A stretch of 64,000 nt of DNA from Pseudomonas donghuensis (GCF_000259195.1 NZ_JH650773.1:716-64715), one strand, 5' to 3'. Positions 47,405-58,982 are shown, counted from the stretch's first letter. Numbers and translations: made by a program. The notes: generated by a model not told the origin, from the letters alone.

Positions 47405-47442
47405 AAGCCCGGCAGTATCCCTAGGGGGACTCCGGGCTTTTT
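47405..47442 (+). terminator. Terminator after fliD
   Basis: AAGCCCGG pairs with CCGGGCTT across a 19-base loop and is followed by a T run. Confidence 0.75.
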
Positions 47443-47453
47443 GCCGTACGCGC

Positions 47454-47480
47454 TAAAGTTTTTTGACGCGCAGACGATAC
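47454..47480 (+). promoter_or_regulatory. Sigma-28 promoter of fliS-fliT
   Basis: TAAAGTTT, 11 bases, then GACGATAC: a perfect -35 and a near-consensus -10, 42 bases before the fliS ATG. Confidence 0.8.
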
Positions 47481-47521
47481 AAGCGGTATATGAAACCTTT
47501 TTTGCGGTGACGAGGTAGAGC

Positions 47522-47917
47522 ATGAATCCGATGTTGGCCCTTCGGCAGTACCAGAAAGTCAACGGCGTGGCGCAGACCTCCGTGGCCAGCCCGCACCGTC
47601 TGGTACAGATGTTGATGCAGGGTGGTCTGGATCGAATTGCCCAGGCCAAGGGCGCCATGGCGCGCAACGATGTGGCCCAGCGCGGCATCCTGATCGGCAA
47701 GGCCATAGGTATCGTTGGCGGCCTGCGCGAAGGCCTGGACCTGGAAAACCATGCTGACTCGCTGACTGACCTGGACAACCTGTATTCGTACATGAGCAAG
47801 CGCCTGGTCGAGGCGAACGTGCAGAACGACCCGGAGATCCTCAATGAGGTGGCCCGGTTGTTGATTACTGTCAAGGAAGGTTGGGACGCTATCGGCGAGC
47901 AGCCCGCCGACGTCTGA
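47522..47917 (+). CDS. fliS: Flagellin export chaperone FliS
   Basis: A 131-residue helical-bundle chaperone that binds the C terminus of flagellin and prevents early polymerisation. Typical segments are ALRQYQKVNGVAQTSVASPH, RLVQMLMQGGLDRI and LEANVQNDPEILNEVARLL-like C-terminal helices. It probably starts from the sigma-28 site just upstream. Confidence 0.94.
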   Translation: MNPMLALRQYQKVNGVAQTSVASPHRLVQMLMQGGLDRIAQAKGAMARNDVAQRGILIGKAIGIVGGLREGLDLENHADSLTDLDNLYSYMSKRLVEANVQNDPEILNEVARLLITVKEGWDAIGEQPADV

Positions 47918-47930
47918 ACAGGAGATTGCC

Positions 47931-48227
47931 ATGAGTGTCGTGCTCGAACGTATCGAACAAACCCGCGAGGCATTGCTCGGGGCCCTGGCCAGTCGCGACT
48001 GGGAGGCGATCAGCGAGCTCGACGTCAGTTGCCGTCTGTGTGTCGATGACGTGCTGGCCGAGGCGTCGGTCGATGAGCTGACGCTGCGCAGCAAGCTTGA
48101 AGAGTTGCTGGGCGTGTACAAGGAATTAATCGAGGTTGCAAGCGGGGAGCGTCAATCAATAGTCGATGAGATGATGCAGATCCGACAAGCCAAAAACGCG
48201 GCAAAGGTATACCATTTGTTCAGCTGA
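47931..48227 (+). CDS. fliT: FliT-like flagellar chaperone
   Basis: A 98-residue helical protein directly after fliS, with AGGAG before its ATG. In this position Pseudomonas carries a FliT-type chaperone for FliD (also annotated as a second fliS-like gene). The helices (LERIEQTREALLGALASRDW, LRSKLEELLGVYKELIEVAS) fit that fold. Sequence conservation in this family is low, so the call rests mainly on size, helical pattern and position. Confidence 0.75.
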   Translation: MSVVLERIEQTREALLGALASRDWEAISELDVSCRLCVDDVLAEASVDELTLRSKLEELLGVYKELIEVASGERQSIVDEMMQIRQAKNAAKVYHLFS

Positions 48228-48397
48228 AACTGGGCAAAACAAAAAGCAGTGCGCCATAAATTTGACTATGTACGGTTTTTTGACTTAACTAGTGGCTGTT
48301 TTCTAATTTCAGACGTCCGAACACTGACCGTTCAGTCGGAATGATGTCGAGCTTGCCCTTACAAGGGCGCCGAGATGACTAGGGAAGTTGTTATTGC

Positions 48398-49873
48398 ATG
48401 TGGCGTGAAACCAAAATTCTCCTGATCGATGACGATAGCGCTCGCCGCCGTGATCTGGCAGTAGTGTTGAATTTTCTTGGCGAAGAAAATTTGCCCTGCT
48501 CGAGCCATGATTGGCAGCAGGTTGTCGAGTCGTTGTCATCCAGTCGTGAAGTGCTCTGTGTCCTGATCGGGGCCGTGAATGCTCCGGCAAGTCTGATGGG
48601 CTTGCTTAAGACAGTGGCTGGGTGGGATGAGTTCCTTCCGGTTCTGCTTTTGGGCGAAATTTCTTCTGCCGAGTTGCCGGAAGACCTGCGCCGTCGCGTT
48701 CTCTCCAACCTTGAAATGCCGCCGAGCTACAGCAAACTGCTCGATTCGCTGCACCGTGCCCAGGTCTATCGCGAGATGTACGACCAGGCCCGCGAGCGCG
48801 GTCGCCAGCGCGAACCCAATCTGTTCCGCAGCCTGGTCGGTACCAGCCGGGCCATTCAGCACGTCCGGCAGATGATGCAGCAGGTGGCGGACACCGACGC
48901 CAGCGTGCTGATCCTCGGCGAGTCGGGGACCGGCAAGGAAGTGGTCGCGCGCAATCTGCACTACCATTCCAAGCGCCGCGAAGCGCCGTTCGTGCCGGTC
49001 AACTGCGGCGCGATTCCGGCCGAGCTGCTTGAAAGCGAACTGTTCGGCCACGAAAAGGGCGCCTTTACCGGGGCGATCACCAGCCGCGCCGGGCGTTTCG
49101 AGCTGGCCAATGGCGGTACCCTGTTCCTCGACGAGATCGGCGACATGCCGTTGCCGATGCAGGTCAAGCTGTTGCGCGTGTTGCAGGAGCGCACCTTCGA
49201 GCGCGTGGGCAGCAACAAGACCCAGAGCATCGACGTGCGCATCATCGCCGCGACCCACAAGAACCTCGAAAGCATGATCGAGGTGGGTACCTTCCGCGAA
49301 GACCTGTATTACCGCCTCAATGTCTTCCCCATCGAGATGGCCCCGCTGCGCGAGCGCGTCGAGGACATTCCGTTGCTGATGAACGAGCTGATCTCGCGCA
49401 TGGAGCACGAGAAGCGTGGCTCGATCCGTTTCAACTCGGCGGCGATCATGTCGCTGTGCCGTCATGGCTGGCCGGGCAACGTCCGTGAACTGGCCAACCT
49501 GGTCGAGCGCATGGCGATCATGCATCCGTACGGGGTCATCGGTGTGTCGGAGCTACCGAAGAAGTTCCGCTACGTCGACGACGAAGACGAGCAACTGGTC
49601 GACAGCCTGCGCTCGGACCTGGAAGAGCGCGTGGCCATCAACGGCCATACGCCGAACTTCGCCAGCCACGCCATGCTCCCGCCTGAAGGCCTGGACCTCA
49701 AGGACTACCTCGGTGGGCTTGAGCAGGGTCTGATCCAGCAGGCGCTGGATGATGCCAACGGTATCGTCGCCCGCGCCGCCGAGCGCCTGCGCATTCGCCG
49801 CACGACCTTGGTGGAGAAGATGCGCAAGTACGGCATGAGCCGTCGCGACGGGGATGAGCAGGCGGAGGATTGA
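48398..49873 (+). CDS. fleQ: Master flagellar regulator FleQ
   Basis: A 491-residue enhancer-binding protein and c-di-GMP sensor. The receiver-like N-terminal domain (1-120) lacks a usable phosphorylation site. The LFRS motif at 142-145 is part of the known c-di-GMP site. The AAA+ domain has GESGTGKE (Walker A), GAFTGA (sigma-54 contact) and [10 protein letters not shown] (Walker B). The C-terminal Fis-type helix-turn-helix includes [20 protein letters not shown]. FleQ with sigma-54 activates the class II genes in this window and, with c-di-GMP, controls exopolysaccharide and adhesin genes elsewhere. Confidence 0.96.
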   Translation: MWRETKILLIDDDSARRRDLAVVLNFLGEENLPCSSHDWQQVVESLSSSREVLCVLIGAVNAPASLMGLLKTVAGWDEFLPVLLLGEISSAELPEDLRRRVLSNLEMPPSYSKLLDSLHRAQVYREMYDQARERGRQREPNLFRSLVGTSRAIQHVRQMMQQVADTDASVLILGESGTGKEVVARNLHYHSKRREAPFVPVNCGAIPAELLESELFGHEKGAFTGAITSRAGRFELANGGTLFLDEIGDMPLPMQVKLLRVLQERTFERVGSNKTQSIDVRIIAATHKNLESMIEVGTFREDLYYRLNVFPIEMAPLRERVEDIPLLMNELISRMEHEKRGSIRFNSAAIMSLCRHGWPGNVRELANLVERMAIMHPYGVIGVSELPKKFRYVDDEDEQLVDSLRSDLEERVAINGHTPNFASHAMLPPEGLDLKDYLGGLEQGLIQQALDDANGIVARAAERLRIRRTTLVEKMRKYGMSRRDGDEQAED

Positions 49874-49883
49874 CGCCTGTGTC

Positions 49884-49917
49884 GCCATGATGAGTTGCGT
49901 AGCGCGCTCATCATGGC
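49884..49917. terminator. Hairpin after fleQ
   Basis: GCCATGATGAG pairs with CTCATCATGGC across a 12-base loop, 10 bases after the stop codon. There is no T run, so it is only a possible terminator. Confidence 0.45.
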
Positions 49918-50008
49918 CAATAACCCTATCTTTCAAAGGGCTGTAAAGCCCGCCCCATCGGCCTTTGCCAGCGCCCTGCAGCGTTGCTCGCAGCCACTCT
50001 GAAACTAT

Positions 50009-50025
50009 CCGGCACGGCTATTGCT
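50009..50025 (+). promoter_or_regulatory. Sigma-54 promoter of fleSR
   Basis: CCGGCACGGCTATTGCT has GGCAC and TTGC at the exact -24/-12 spacing. The predicted start is near 50036, 42 bases before fleS. Confidence 0.85.
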
Positions 50026-50077
50026 ATATCGCTGACACCATACCGTTTTATGACGGTCAGTCACGCGAGAGAGCACG

Positions 50078-51288
50078 ATGCCCCAGGTCGCCACCATCTC
50101 CTGTGTCCCTGAACCGAAGGGGCCGAACGCCGCCGAGCAGGAAAGCCGCCTCGGTCTTGAGCAGGCCTTTGCCTTGTTCGATCAGGTGTCCACCCAGCTC
50201 AGTGAGTCTTATAACCTGCTCGAAGCCCGGGTCACCGAACTCAAGGGTGAGCTGGCAGTGGTCAGTGCCCAGCGCATGGCCGAGCTTGCCGAGAAGGAGC
50301 GCCTGGCCAACCGTTTGCAGAACCTGCTCGACCTGTTGCCGGGCGGGGTCATTGTCATCGATGGCCTGGGCCGTGTGCGCGAGGCCAATCCAGCGGCCTG
50401 TGACCTGCTCGGCGAGCCGCTGGTGGGCGAGCTGTGGCGCCAGGTGATTGCCCGCAGTTTTGCCCCGCGCGAGGATGACGGTCATGAGGTGTCGCTGCGC
50501 GATGGCCGGCGCCTGTCGATCGCCACGCGCTCGCTGGATGCCGAGCCTGGGCAACTGGTGCTGCTCAACGACCTTACCGAAACCCGTCGCCTGCAAGACC
50601 AACTGTCCCGGCACGAGCGCCTGTCGTCCCTGGGGCGCATGGTTGCCTCCCTGGCTCATCAGATTCGCACGCCGTTGTCGGCGGCCATGCTCTATGCCAG
50701 CCATCTGGCCGAGCAAAGCCTGCCGGTTGAAACCCAGCAGCGATTTGCCGGCAGCCTCAAGGAGCGCCTGCATGAACTGGAGCACCAGGTGCGCGACATG
50801 CTGGTGTTTGCCCGCGGTGAGTTGCCGCTGACCGATCGGCTGACACCCAAGGCGCTGTTCCAGGCGTTGCAGCAGGCGGCTCAGACCCATGTCCAGGGGC
50901 ATGCCGTGCGCTGGCAGTGCGACAGTCACTTGGGCGAGTTGCTGTGTAATCGCGACACCCTGGTCGGCGCCCTGCTCAACCTGGTCGAAAACGCGGTGCA
51001 GGCCAGTGGCGAGCCTGCGCGGCTCAAGGTTCACCTGTATCGGCGCGAGCAGGTGCTGCACCTGTGCATCAGCGATGCCGGTGGCGGTATCGACAGCGCC
51101 TTGCTGGCGCGCCTGGGCGAGCCGTTCCTGACCACCAAGGCCACCGGTACCGGGCTGGGCCTGGCGGTAGTCAAGGCGGTGGTGCGCGCCCATCAGGGCA
51201 GTTTGCAATTACGTTCGCGACCGGGTCGCGGCACCTGTGCCCGGATCAGCCTGCCGCTGATCGGCGCGCAGCAGGCGGAGACAGAGTA

Positions 51289-51289
<1 letters not shown>
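50078..51289 (+). CDS. fleS: Flagellar two-component sensor kinase FleS
   Basis: A 403-residue cytoplasmic histidine kinase without membrane segments. A PAS-like domain (about 80-150: LLDLLPGGVIVIDGLGRVRE) is followed by the H box SLAHQIRTPLS, with the phosphorylated His at 194. The ATPase domain includes LVENAVQASG (N box) and DAGGGI/GTGLGLAVVKAV (G boxes). It phosphorylates FleR. Its TAA overlaps the fleR ATG by one base. Confidence 0.94.
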
Positions 51290-52671
<1,382 letters not shown>

Positions 52672-52713
52672 CAGGGTGTTGAATTAGAGTTTTTGTTCGG
52701 GCCGCGGGCAGAG

Positions 52714-52730
52714 CTGGCACTCTTGTTGCT
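52714..52730 (+). promoter_or_regulatory. Sigma-54 promoter of fliEFGHIJ
   Basis: CTGGCACTCTTGTTGCT matches the -24/-12 consensus almost perfectly. The predicted start is near 52741, 51 bases before fliE. Confidence 0.92.
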
Positions 52731-52791
52731 ATGTCCTGCCTATCCGCTGCGTGAGTGTCAAAAAAATGCGGGCCGTCGGAGAGAGAAGTCC

Positions 52792-53118
52792 ATGAGCCAA
52801 GGTGTTGAATTTAATCGATTGATGTTGGACATGCGGGCCATGCAAATGGACGCCATGTCGATGCCGAAGGCTGCGGCTGCGCCAGAGCTCGGTTCGAGCA
52901 ATTTTGCCGACATGCTGGGGCAGGCCATCAACAAGGTCAGCGATACCCAGCAGGCCTCCACGCAGTTGGCCAACGCTTTCGAAATTGGTAAAAGCGGCGT
53001 AGACCTCACCGACGTGATGATCGCTTCGCAAAAAGCCAGTGTGTCGTTCCAGGCCTTGACCCAGGTGCGCAACAAGCTGGTGCAGGCCTATCAAGACATC
53101 ATGCAGATGCCGGTATAA
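52792..53118 (+). CDS. fliE: Flagellar hook-basal body complex protein FliE
   Basis: A 108-residue protein that links the MS ring to the rod. The C-terminal part ([37 protein letters not shown]) is the conserved FliE signature. ATG 52792 lies after GGAGAGAGAAG. It is the first gene behind the sigma-54 promoter at 52714. Confidence 0.95.
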   Translation: MSQGVEFNRLMLDMRAMQMDAMSMPKAAAAPELGSSNFADMLGQAINKVSDTQQASTQLANAFEIGKSGVDLTDVMIASQKASVSFQALTQVRNKLVQAYQDIMQMPV

Positions 53119-53133
53119 GGGCGAGATTGAGTC

Positions 53134-54915
53134 ATGGCCGAAGCAGTCGTCGATAACGTGCCCGCCAAAAGCAGCGGGTCAGCGCCCAAGCCGCCGTTGT
53201 TCGGCATGTCGTTCCTGGAAAACATCTCGCAGATGCCGATGCTGCGTCAGGTCGGCCTGCTGGTCGGTCTGGCCGCGAGCGTGGCGATCGGCTTTGCCGT
53301 GGTGCTGTGGTCGCAGCAGCCGGACTACCGGCCGCTGTACGGCAGCCTGGCCGGCATGGACACCAAGCAGGTCATGGACACCCTGGCCGCTGCCGACATC
53401 CCCTACAACGTCGAACCCAATTCCGGGGCCCTGTTGGTCAAGGCCGACGATATTTCCCGTGCCCGCCTGAAGCTGGCTGCCGCCGGCGTGGCGCCGAGCG
53501 ATGGCAATGTCGGCTTCGAGATCCTCGACAAGGAGCAGGGCCTGGGCACCAGCCAGTTCATGGAGGCCACCCGTTACCGTCGTGGCCTGGAAGGCGAACT
53601 GGCGCGGACTATCTCCAGCCTCAACAACGTCAAGGGTGCCCGCGTGCACCTGGCGATTCCTAAAAGTTCGGTGTTCGTACGTGACGAGCGCAAGCCCAGC
53701 GCTTCGGTACTGGTCGAGCTGTACCCGGGGCGCGCCCTGGAAGCCGGTCAGGTGATGGCCATTGTCAACCTGGTGGCGACCAGCGTGCCGGAGCTGAACA
53801 AGTCCCAGGTCACCGTGGTCGACCAGAAGGGCAACCTGCTGTCCGATCAGGCGGAAAACTCCGAGCTGACCATGGCTGGCAAGCAGTTTGACTACAGTCG
53901 CCGCATGGAAGGCCTGCTGACCCAGCGTGTGCACAACATCCTCCAGCCGGTGCTGGGCAACGATCGCTACAAGGCTGAAGTGTCGGCCGATGTTGACTTC
54001 AGCGCGGTCGAGTCGACCTCCGAGCAGTTCAACCCTGACCAGCCGGCGCTGCGCAGCGAGCAGTCGGTCAACGAACAACGCTCCAGCAGCATGGGGCCGC
54101 AAGGTGTGCCCGGTGCCCTGAGCAACCAGCCACCCGGCCCGGCCTCGGCGCCGCAGACCACCGGCGGCACGCAAACCGCTGCCAGCGCCATTCAGCCGGG
54201 TCAGCCGCTGCTCGATGCCAACGGCCAGCAGATCATGGACCCGGCCACCGGCCAGCCGATGCTCGCGCCGTACCCGGCCGACAAGCGTCAGCAGTCGACC
54301 AAGAACTTCGAGCTGGACCGTTCCATCAGCCATACCCGTCAGCAGCAGGGGCGCCTGACCCGCCTGTCGGTGGCCGTGGTGGTCGATGACCAGCTCAAGG
54401 TCGACCCGGCCACCGGCGATGCCGCCCGCACGCCGTGGGCTGCCGAGGACCTGGCGCGCTTTACCCGCCTGGTGCAGGACGCGGTGGGCTTCGACGCCAG
54501 CCGCGGTGACAGCGTCAGCGTGATCAACGTGCCGTTCGCCGCCGACCGTGGCGAGGTGATCAGCGAAATTCCGTTCTACTCGCAGCCATGGTTCTGGGAC
54601 ATCATCAAGCAGGTCATGGGTGTGCTGTTCATCCTGGTCCTGGTGTTCGGCGTGCTGCGTCCGGTCCTCAACAACATCACCGGCAATGGCAAGCAAGGCG
54701 CCGGTGCCGATGGCGACATGGAACTGGGCGGCATGCTCGGTCTGGATGGCGATCTGGCCAACGACCGCGTCAGCCTGGGTGGTCCGCAAAGCATTCTGCT
54801 GCCAAGCCCGAGCGAGGGTTATGACGCACAGCTCAATGCAATCAAGAGCCTGGTGGCCGAAGACCCGGGTCGTGTGGCCCAGGTCGTGAAAGAGTGGATC
54901 AACGCCGATGAGTGA
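53134..54915 (+). CDS. fliF: Flagellar MS-ring protein FliF
   Basis: A 593-residue inner-membrane protein. The N-terminal transmembrane segment (LLVGLAASVAIGFAVVLW, about 45-65) and C-terminal one (IIKQVMGVLFILVLVFGVLR, about 490-510) flank the periplasmic ring-building domains (YRPLYGSLAGMDTKQVMDTL; ARVHLAIPKSSVFVRDERKP). The cytoplasmic tail binds FliG. It overlaps fliG by 8 bases, so translation is probably coupled. Confidence 0.96.
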   Translation: MAEAVVDNVPAKSSGSAPKPPLFGMSFLENISQMPMLRQVGLLVGLAASVAIGFAVVLWSQQPDYRPLYGSLAGMDTKQVMDTLAAADIPYNVEPNSGALLVKADDISRARLKLAAAGVAPSDGNVGFEILDKEQGLGTSQFMEATRYRRGLEGELARTISSLNNVKGARVHLAIPKSSVFVRDERKPSASVLVELYPGRALEAGQVMAIVNLVATSVPELNKSQVTVVDQKGNLLSDQAENSELTMAGKQFDYSRRMEGLLTQRVHNILQPVLGNDRYKAEVSADVDFSAVESTSEQFNPDQPALRSEQSVNEQRSSSMGPQGVPGALSNQPPGPASAPQTTGGTQTAASAIQPGQPLLDANGQQIMDPATGQPMLAPYPADKRQQSTKNFELDRSISHTRQQQGRLTRLSVAVVVDDQLKVDPATGDAARTPWAAEDLARFTRLVQDAVGFDASRGDSVSVINVPFAADRGEVISEIPFYSQPWFWDIIKQVMGVLFILVLVFGVLRPVLNNITGNGKQGAGADGDMELGGMLGLDGDLANDRVSLGGPQSILLPSPSEGYDAQLNAIKSLVAEDPGRVAQVVKEWINADE

Positions 54916-55927
54916 TAACCGAGCCCTTACCGCCAAACTGACCCGCGTCGACAAGGCCGCGATCCTGCTGCTGTCGCTGGGTGAAACCGATGCCGCGCAA
55001 GTGCTGCGGCACATGGGCCCCAAGGAAGTGCAGCGGGTCGGCGTGGCCATGGCGCAGATGGGCAACGTCCATCGCGAGCAGGTCGAGCAGGTGATGAGCG
55101 AGTTCGTCGAGATCGTCGGCGACCAGACCAGCCTGGGCGTCGGCTCCGACGGCTACATCCGCAAGATGCTCACCCAGGCCCTGGGCGAGGACAAGGCCAA
55201 CGGCCTGATCGACCGCATCCTGCTGGGTGGCAACACCAGCGGCCTGGACAGCCTCAAGTGGATGGAGCCGCGCGCCGTGGCCGATGTCATCCGCTACGAG
55301 CACCCGCAGATCCAGGCCATCGTGGTCGCCTACCTGGACCCGGATCAGGCCGGTGAAGTGCTGGGCAACTTCGACCACAAGGTGCGCCTGGACATCATCC
55401 TGCGCGTGTCGTCGCTGAACACCGTGCAGCCGGCGGCGCTCAAGGAGCTGAACCAGATCCTCGAGAAGCAGTTCTCCGGCAACTCCAACGCCGCGCGCAC
55501 CACCCTGGGTGGTATCAAGCGGGCTGCGGACATCATGAACTTCCTCGACAGCTCCGTCGAAGGCCAGTTGATGGATGCGATCCGCGACATCGACGGCGAA
55601 CTCTCCGAGCAGATCGAAGACCTGATGTTCGTCTTCAACAACCTGGCCGATGTCGACGATCGTGGTATCCAGGCGCTGTTGCGTGAAGTGTCTTCCGACG
55701 TGCTGGTGGTGTCGCTCAAGGGCGCCGACGAGAAGGTCAAGGAGAAGATCTTCAAGAACATGTCCAAGCGTGCGTCCGAGCTGCTGCGCGACGACCTCGA
55801 GGCCAAGGGCCCGGTGCGGGTCAGCGATGTCGAGACGGCACAGAAGGAAATCCTCACCATCGCCCGCCGTATGGCCGAAGCCGGAGAAATCGTCCTCGGT
55901 GGCAAGGGCGGCGAAGAGATGATCTAA
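54908..55927 (+). CDS. fliG: Flagellar motor switch protein FliG
   Basis: A 339-residue rotor protein. The N-terminal domain (KAAILLLSLGETDAAQVLRH) binds FliF, the middle has the EHPQ motif (RYEHPQIQAIVVAYLDPDQA), and the C-terminal torque domain has DDRGIQALLREVSSDVLVVS with the charged helix contacting MotA. Its start overlaps the end of fliF. A large perfect palindrome lies between it and fliH. Confidence 0.96.
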   Translation: MSDNRALTAKLTRVDKAAILLLSLGETDAAQVLRHMGPKEVQRVGVAMAQMGNVHREQVEQVMSEFVEIVGDQTSLGVGSDGYIRKMLTQALGEDKANGLIDRILLGGNTSGLDSLKWMEPRAVADVIRYEHPQIQAIVVAYLDPDQAGEVLGNFDHKVRLDIILRVSSLNTVQPAALKELNQILEKQFSGNSNAARTTLGGIKRAADIMNFLDSSVEGQLMDAIRDIDGELSEQIEDLMFVFNNLADVDDRGIQALLREVSSDVLVVSLKGADEKVKEKIFKNMSKRASELLRDDLEAKGPVRVSDVETAQKEILTIARRMAEAGEIVLGGKGGEEMI

Positions 55928-55933
55928 GACCTT

Positions 55934-55990
55934 ATCGCGGGTCAAGCCCGCTCCTACAGAGGTCCTGTAGGAGCGGGCTTGACCCGCGAT
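55934..55990. repeat. REPIN-like perfect palindrome between fliG and fliH
   Basis: Arms 55934-55959 and 55965-55990 are perfect reverse complements of 26 bases around a 5-base loop (AGGTC). Each arm contains GCGGGTCAAGCCCGCTCCTA, the classic Pseudomonas REP core. It is a different REP class from that at 19915 and lies inside an operon. Confidence 0.9.
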
Positions 55991-56011
55991 GCTTTACGAG
56001 TGCGTGAAATC

Positions 56012-56773
56012 ATGTCAACCAACGAGCACCTCAGTGAGCTGATTCGCGCCAACGATCTCGAGGGCTTCGATCGCTGGGCGCTGCCCAGCTTCGATCCCGA
56101 GCCAGAACCGGAGCCAGAGCCGGAACCTGAAGAGGTTCAGGAAGAAATCGAAGAAGTACCGCTGGAAGAAGTCCAGCCACTGACCCTCGAAGAGCTCGAA
56201 AGCATCCGCCAGGAAGCCTACAACGAAGGCTTTGCCACGGGTGAGCGCGAGGGCTTTCACAGCACCCAGCTCAAGGTCCGCCAGGAAGCCGAAGAGGCCC
56301 TGGGCGCCAAGCTGGCCAGCCTTGAACAGCTCATGGGGCATTTGCTCGAACCCATCGCCGAACAGGACAGCCAGATCGAAAAGGCCGTTGTGCACCTGGT
56401 CGGGCATATCGCCCGCGAGGTCATTGGCCGCGAACTGCGCAGCGATTCCAGCCAGATCAGCCAGGTGCTGCGTGAAGCGCTGAAACTGCTGCCAATGGGC
56501 GCCGAGAACATCCGCATCCATATCAACCCGCAGGACTTCGAGTTGGCCAAGGCCCTGCGCGAGCGCCACGAAGAGCGCTGGAAGCTGCTCGAAGACGAGG
56601 CGTTGCTGCCGGGCGGCTGCCGCATCGAAACCGATCACAGCCGCATCGACGCGACCATGGAAACCCGTATCGAGAAAGCCATGGCGCAACTCTTTGATCA
56701 GCTCCATGACCAAGGCCTGCACCCGGCCGCGCCAGACCTGCAGGTTGACCTGGGCAACGCCGATGCGCCTTGA
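56012..56773 (+). CDS. fliH: Flagellar export ATPase regulator FliH
   Basis: A 253-residue protein that holds FliI in check and ties it to the C ring. Residues about 30-45 form an acidic Pro-Glu repeat ([14 protein letters not shown]). The middle is a long helix, and the C terminus has the FliH/HrpE globular domain ([40 protein letters not shown]). ATG 56012 gives the family-like N terminus, but its ribosome binding site is weak; the REPIN ends 21 bases upstream. Its end overlaps fliI by 11 bases. Confidence 0.92.
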   Translation: MSTNEHLSELIRANDLEGFDRWALPSFDPEPEPEPEPEPEEVQEEIEEVPLEEVQPLTLEELESIRQEAYNEGFATGEREGFHSTQLKVRQEAEEALGAKLASLEQLMGHLLEPIAEQDSQIEKAVVHLVGHIAREVIGRELRSDSSQISQVLREALKLLPMGAENIRIHINPQDFELAKALRERHEERWKLLEDEALLPGGCRIETDHSRIDATMETRIEKAMAQLFDQLHDQGLHPAAPDLQVDLGNADAP

Positions 56774-58124
56774 GCGAACCAGTTTTGGCAAGCGCCTTGG
56801 CGCCTACGCCGATGCCGTCAATTTACCGTCTCAGCCGGTGGTCGAAGGCCGCCTGCTGCGCATGGTCGGCCTGACCCTGGAAGCCGAGGGCCTGCGTGCG
56901 GCCGTTGGCAGCCGCTGTGTGGTGATCAACGACGACAGCTATCACCCGGTGCGGGTCGAGGCCGAAGTCATGGGCTTTGCCGGCGGCAAGGTATTTCTCA
57001 TGCCGGTTGGCAGCGTTGCCGGCATCGCGCCCGGTGCGCGCGTGGTACCGCTGGCCGACAGTGGCCGCCTGCCCATGGGCATGAGCATGCTCGGGCGGGT
57101 GCTCGATGGCGCCGGTCGGGCGCTGGATGGCAAGGGCGGAATGAAGGCCGAAGACTGGGTGCCAATGGACGGTCCGACCATCAACCCGCTCAATCGCGAC
57201 CCGATCAGCCAGCCGCTGGATGTCGGTATTCGCAGCATCAACGGTTTGTTGACGGTTGGCCGCGGTCAGCGCCTGGGCTTGTTTGCCGGTACCGGCGTGG
57301 GCAAGAGTGTGCTGCTGGGCATGATGACCCGCTTCACCGAGGCGGACATCATCGTCGTCGGCCTGATCGGTGAGCGTGGGCGTGAGGTCAAGGAGTTCAT
57401 CGAGCACATTCTCGGTGAGGAAGGCCTCAAACGCTCGGTAGTGGTGGCATCGCCTGCCGATGACGCGCCATTGATGCGCTTGCGCGCCGCCATGTACTGC
57501 ACGCGCATCGCCGAGTATTTTCGCGACAAGGGCAAGAACGTCCTGTTGCTGATGGATTCACTGACCCGTTTTGCCCAGGCCCAGCGGGAAATCGCCCTGG
57601 CCATCGGCGAGCCGCCAGCCACCAAGGGTTATCCGCCATCGGTGTTCGCCAAGCTGCCCAAACTGGTGGAACGCGCCGGTAACGGCGAGGCCGGAGGTGG
57701 CTCGATCACCGCCTTCTATACCGTGCTGTCCGAAGGCGATGACCAGCAAGACCCGATTGCCGACTCGGCGCGGGGTGTCCTCGATGGCCACATCGTGCTG
57801 TCCCGGCGTCTGGCCGAGGAGGGGCACTACCCGGCCATTGATATCGAGGCTTCGATCAGCCGGGTCATGCCGCAGGTGGTCAGCCCCGAGCAGATGACCG
57901 AGGCGCAGCAGTTCAAGCAGCTGTGGTCGCGCCTGTCGCAAAGCCGCGACCTGATCAGCGTCGGTGCCTATGTGGCCGGCGGTGATGCCGAGACCGACCT
58001 GGCCATTGCCCTGCAGCCACGCCTGGTGCATTTCCTGCGCCAGGGCCTGAACGAAAACGTTGGCATGCAACAGAGCCGCGAGCATCTGGCCAACGTGTTC
58101 GCCCAGCCTGCGACTGGCGGCTGA
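56763..58124 (+). CDS. fliI: Flagellum-specific export ATPase FliI
   Basis: A 453-residue ATPase related to F1-beta and the type III secretion ATPases. It contains Walker A ([13 protein letters not shown]), the family signature [14 protein letters not shown], and Walker B ([18 protein letters not shown]). The start [20 protein letters not shown] overlaps the fliH stop. It energises unfolding and release of export substrates at the FlhA/FlhB gate. Confidence 0.96.
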   Translation: MRLERTSFGKRLGAYADAVNLPSQPVVEGRLLRMVGLTLEAEGLRAAVGSRCVVINDDSYHPVRVEAEVMGFAGGKVFLMPVGSVAGIAPGARVVPLADSGRLPMGMSMLGRVLDGAGRALDGKGGMKAEDWVPMDGPTINPLNRDPISQPLDVGIRSINGLLTVGRGQRLGLFAGTGVGKSVLLGMMTRFTEADIIVVGLIGERGREVKEFIEHILGEEGLKRSVVVASPADDAPLMRLRAAMYCTRIAEYFRDKGKNVLLLMDSLTRFAQAQREIALAIGEPPATKGYPPSVFAKLPKLVERAGNGEAGGGSITAFYTVLSEGDDQQDPIADSARGVLDGHIVLSRRLAEEGHYPAIDIEASISRVMPQVVSPEQMTEAQQFKQLWSRLSQSRDLISVGAYVAGGDAETDLAIALQPRLVHFLRQGLNENVGMQQSREHLANVFAQPATGG

Positions 58125-58130
58125 TAGGCC

Positions 58131-58583
58131 ATGGCCCAGCCCAGTCGTGCCGCGCGCCTGGCACCAGTGGTGGAAATGGCCGAAAACGCCGAGCGTCAGG
58201 CTGCCCAGCGCCTGGGGCAGTTCCAGCAGCAGGTGAACATGGCCCAGGCCAAGCTCAGTGAGCTCGACCGCTTTCGCGAAGATTACCAGTTGCAGTGGAT
58301 CAACCGTGGCGGGCAGGGCGTGTCCGGTAGCTGGCTGGTCAACTACCAGAGCTTCCTTGGTCAGTTGGAAGCTGCCATGACCCAGCAGCGCCAAAGCCTG
58401 GCCTGGCACCAGAGCAACCTGAAGAACGCCCGGGGCACCTGGCAGCAGGCTTACGCCCGGGTCGAGGGCTTGCGCAAGCTGGTGCAGCGCTATATCGATG
58501 AAGCGCGAGTGGCCGAAGACAAACGTGAACAGAAGCTGCTCGACGAACTGTCCCAGCGTTTGCCGCGTCACGACCGCTACTGA
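58131..58583 (+). CDS. fliJ: Flagellar export protein FliJ
   Basis: A 150-residue, nearly all-helical protein forming an antiparallel coiled coil (AENAERQAAQRLGQFQQQVN, MAQAKLSELDRFREDYQLQW). This is the FliJ stalk that inserts into the FliI hexamer and links it to FlhA. It follows fliI by 6 bases. Sequence conservation in the family is low, but length, position and coiled-coil pattern agree. Confidence 0.92.
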   Translation: MAQPSRAARLAPVVEMAENAERQAAQRLGQFQQQVNMAQAKLSELDRFREDYQLQWINRGGQGVSGSWLVNYQSFLGQLEAAMTQQRQSLAWHQSNLKNARGTWQQAYARVEGLRKLVQRYIDEARVAEDKREQKLLDELSQRLPRHDRY

Positions 58584-58676
58584 GGCAGGTATTGGTCGCC
58601 AAGGGTTGCCGCTGGGTGGCTGGGCTGCTAAACCTTCTAGTTGTCTGTAATCGTCGTAACGGAAGGAATCGCCTAC

Positions 58677-58982
58677 ATGGCAGTTGAATCTGTGGTGTCC
58701 CAGGATGGGAAAAAGCTGACGATCAAGGTCAAAGGGCGTTTTGACTTTGGCAAGCATCAGGAGTTTCGCAATGCCTATGAGCACAAGCCAGCCAGGCCGG
58801 ACTCGGTAGTGGTAGACCTCAAGGAGGCGACCTACCTCGACAGTTCAGCGCTGGGCATGCTGCTGTTGCTGCGTGATCATGCCGGGGGTGACGAGTCGGA
58901 TGTGCGGGTGGTCAATGCCAGTTCCGACGTGCGCAAAATCCTGGCTATCTCCAACTTTGACAAGTTGTTTGACATCAGTTGA
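58677..58982 (+). CDS. hsbA: Anti-sigma factor antagonist HsbA (STAS domain)
   Basis: A 101-residue single STAS-domain protein. The phosphorylatable Ser lies in TYLDSSALGMLLLL (Ser56 or Ser57). ATG 58677 has GGAAGG upstream. In P. aeruginosa HsbA switches between FlgM and the diguanylate cyclase HsbD, under control of HsbR and HptB, linking flagellar output to biofilm formation. The adjacent hsbR and hptB genes support the name. Confidence 0.9.
   Translation: MAVESVVSQDGKKLTIKVKGRFDFGKHQEFRNAYEHKPARPDSVVVDLKEATYLDSSALGMLLLLRDHAGGDESDVRVVNASSDVRKILAISNFDKLFDIS

Noticed and set aside
45997-47973. Minus-strand 658-codon frame opposite fliD and fliS
   Set aside because: It spans two genes, a terminator and a sigma-28 promoter on the other strand and has no recognisable domain.
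48262-48290. Sigma-70 promoter for fleQ (TTGACT, 17 bases, TTAACT)
   Set aside because: The -35 is good, but the -10 matches only three of six positions. It is plausible but too weak to list.
53179-55065. Minus-strand 628-codon frame opposite fliF and fliG
   Set aside because: Antisense shadow of two well-supported flagellar genes.
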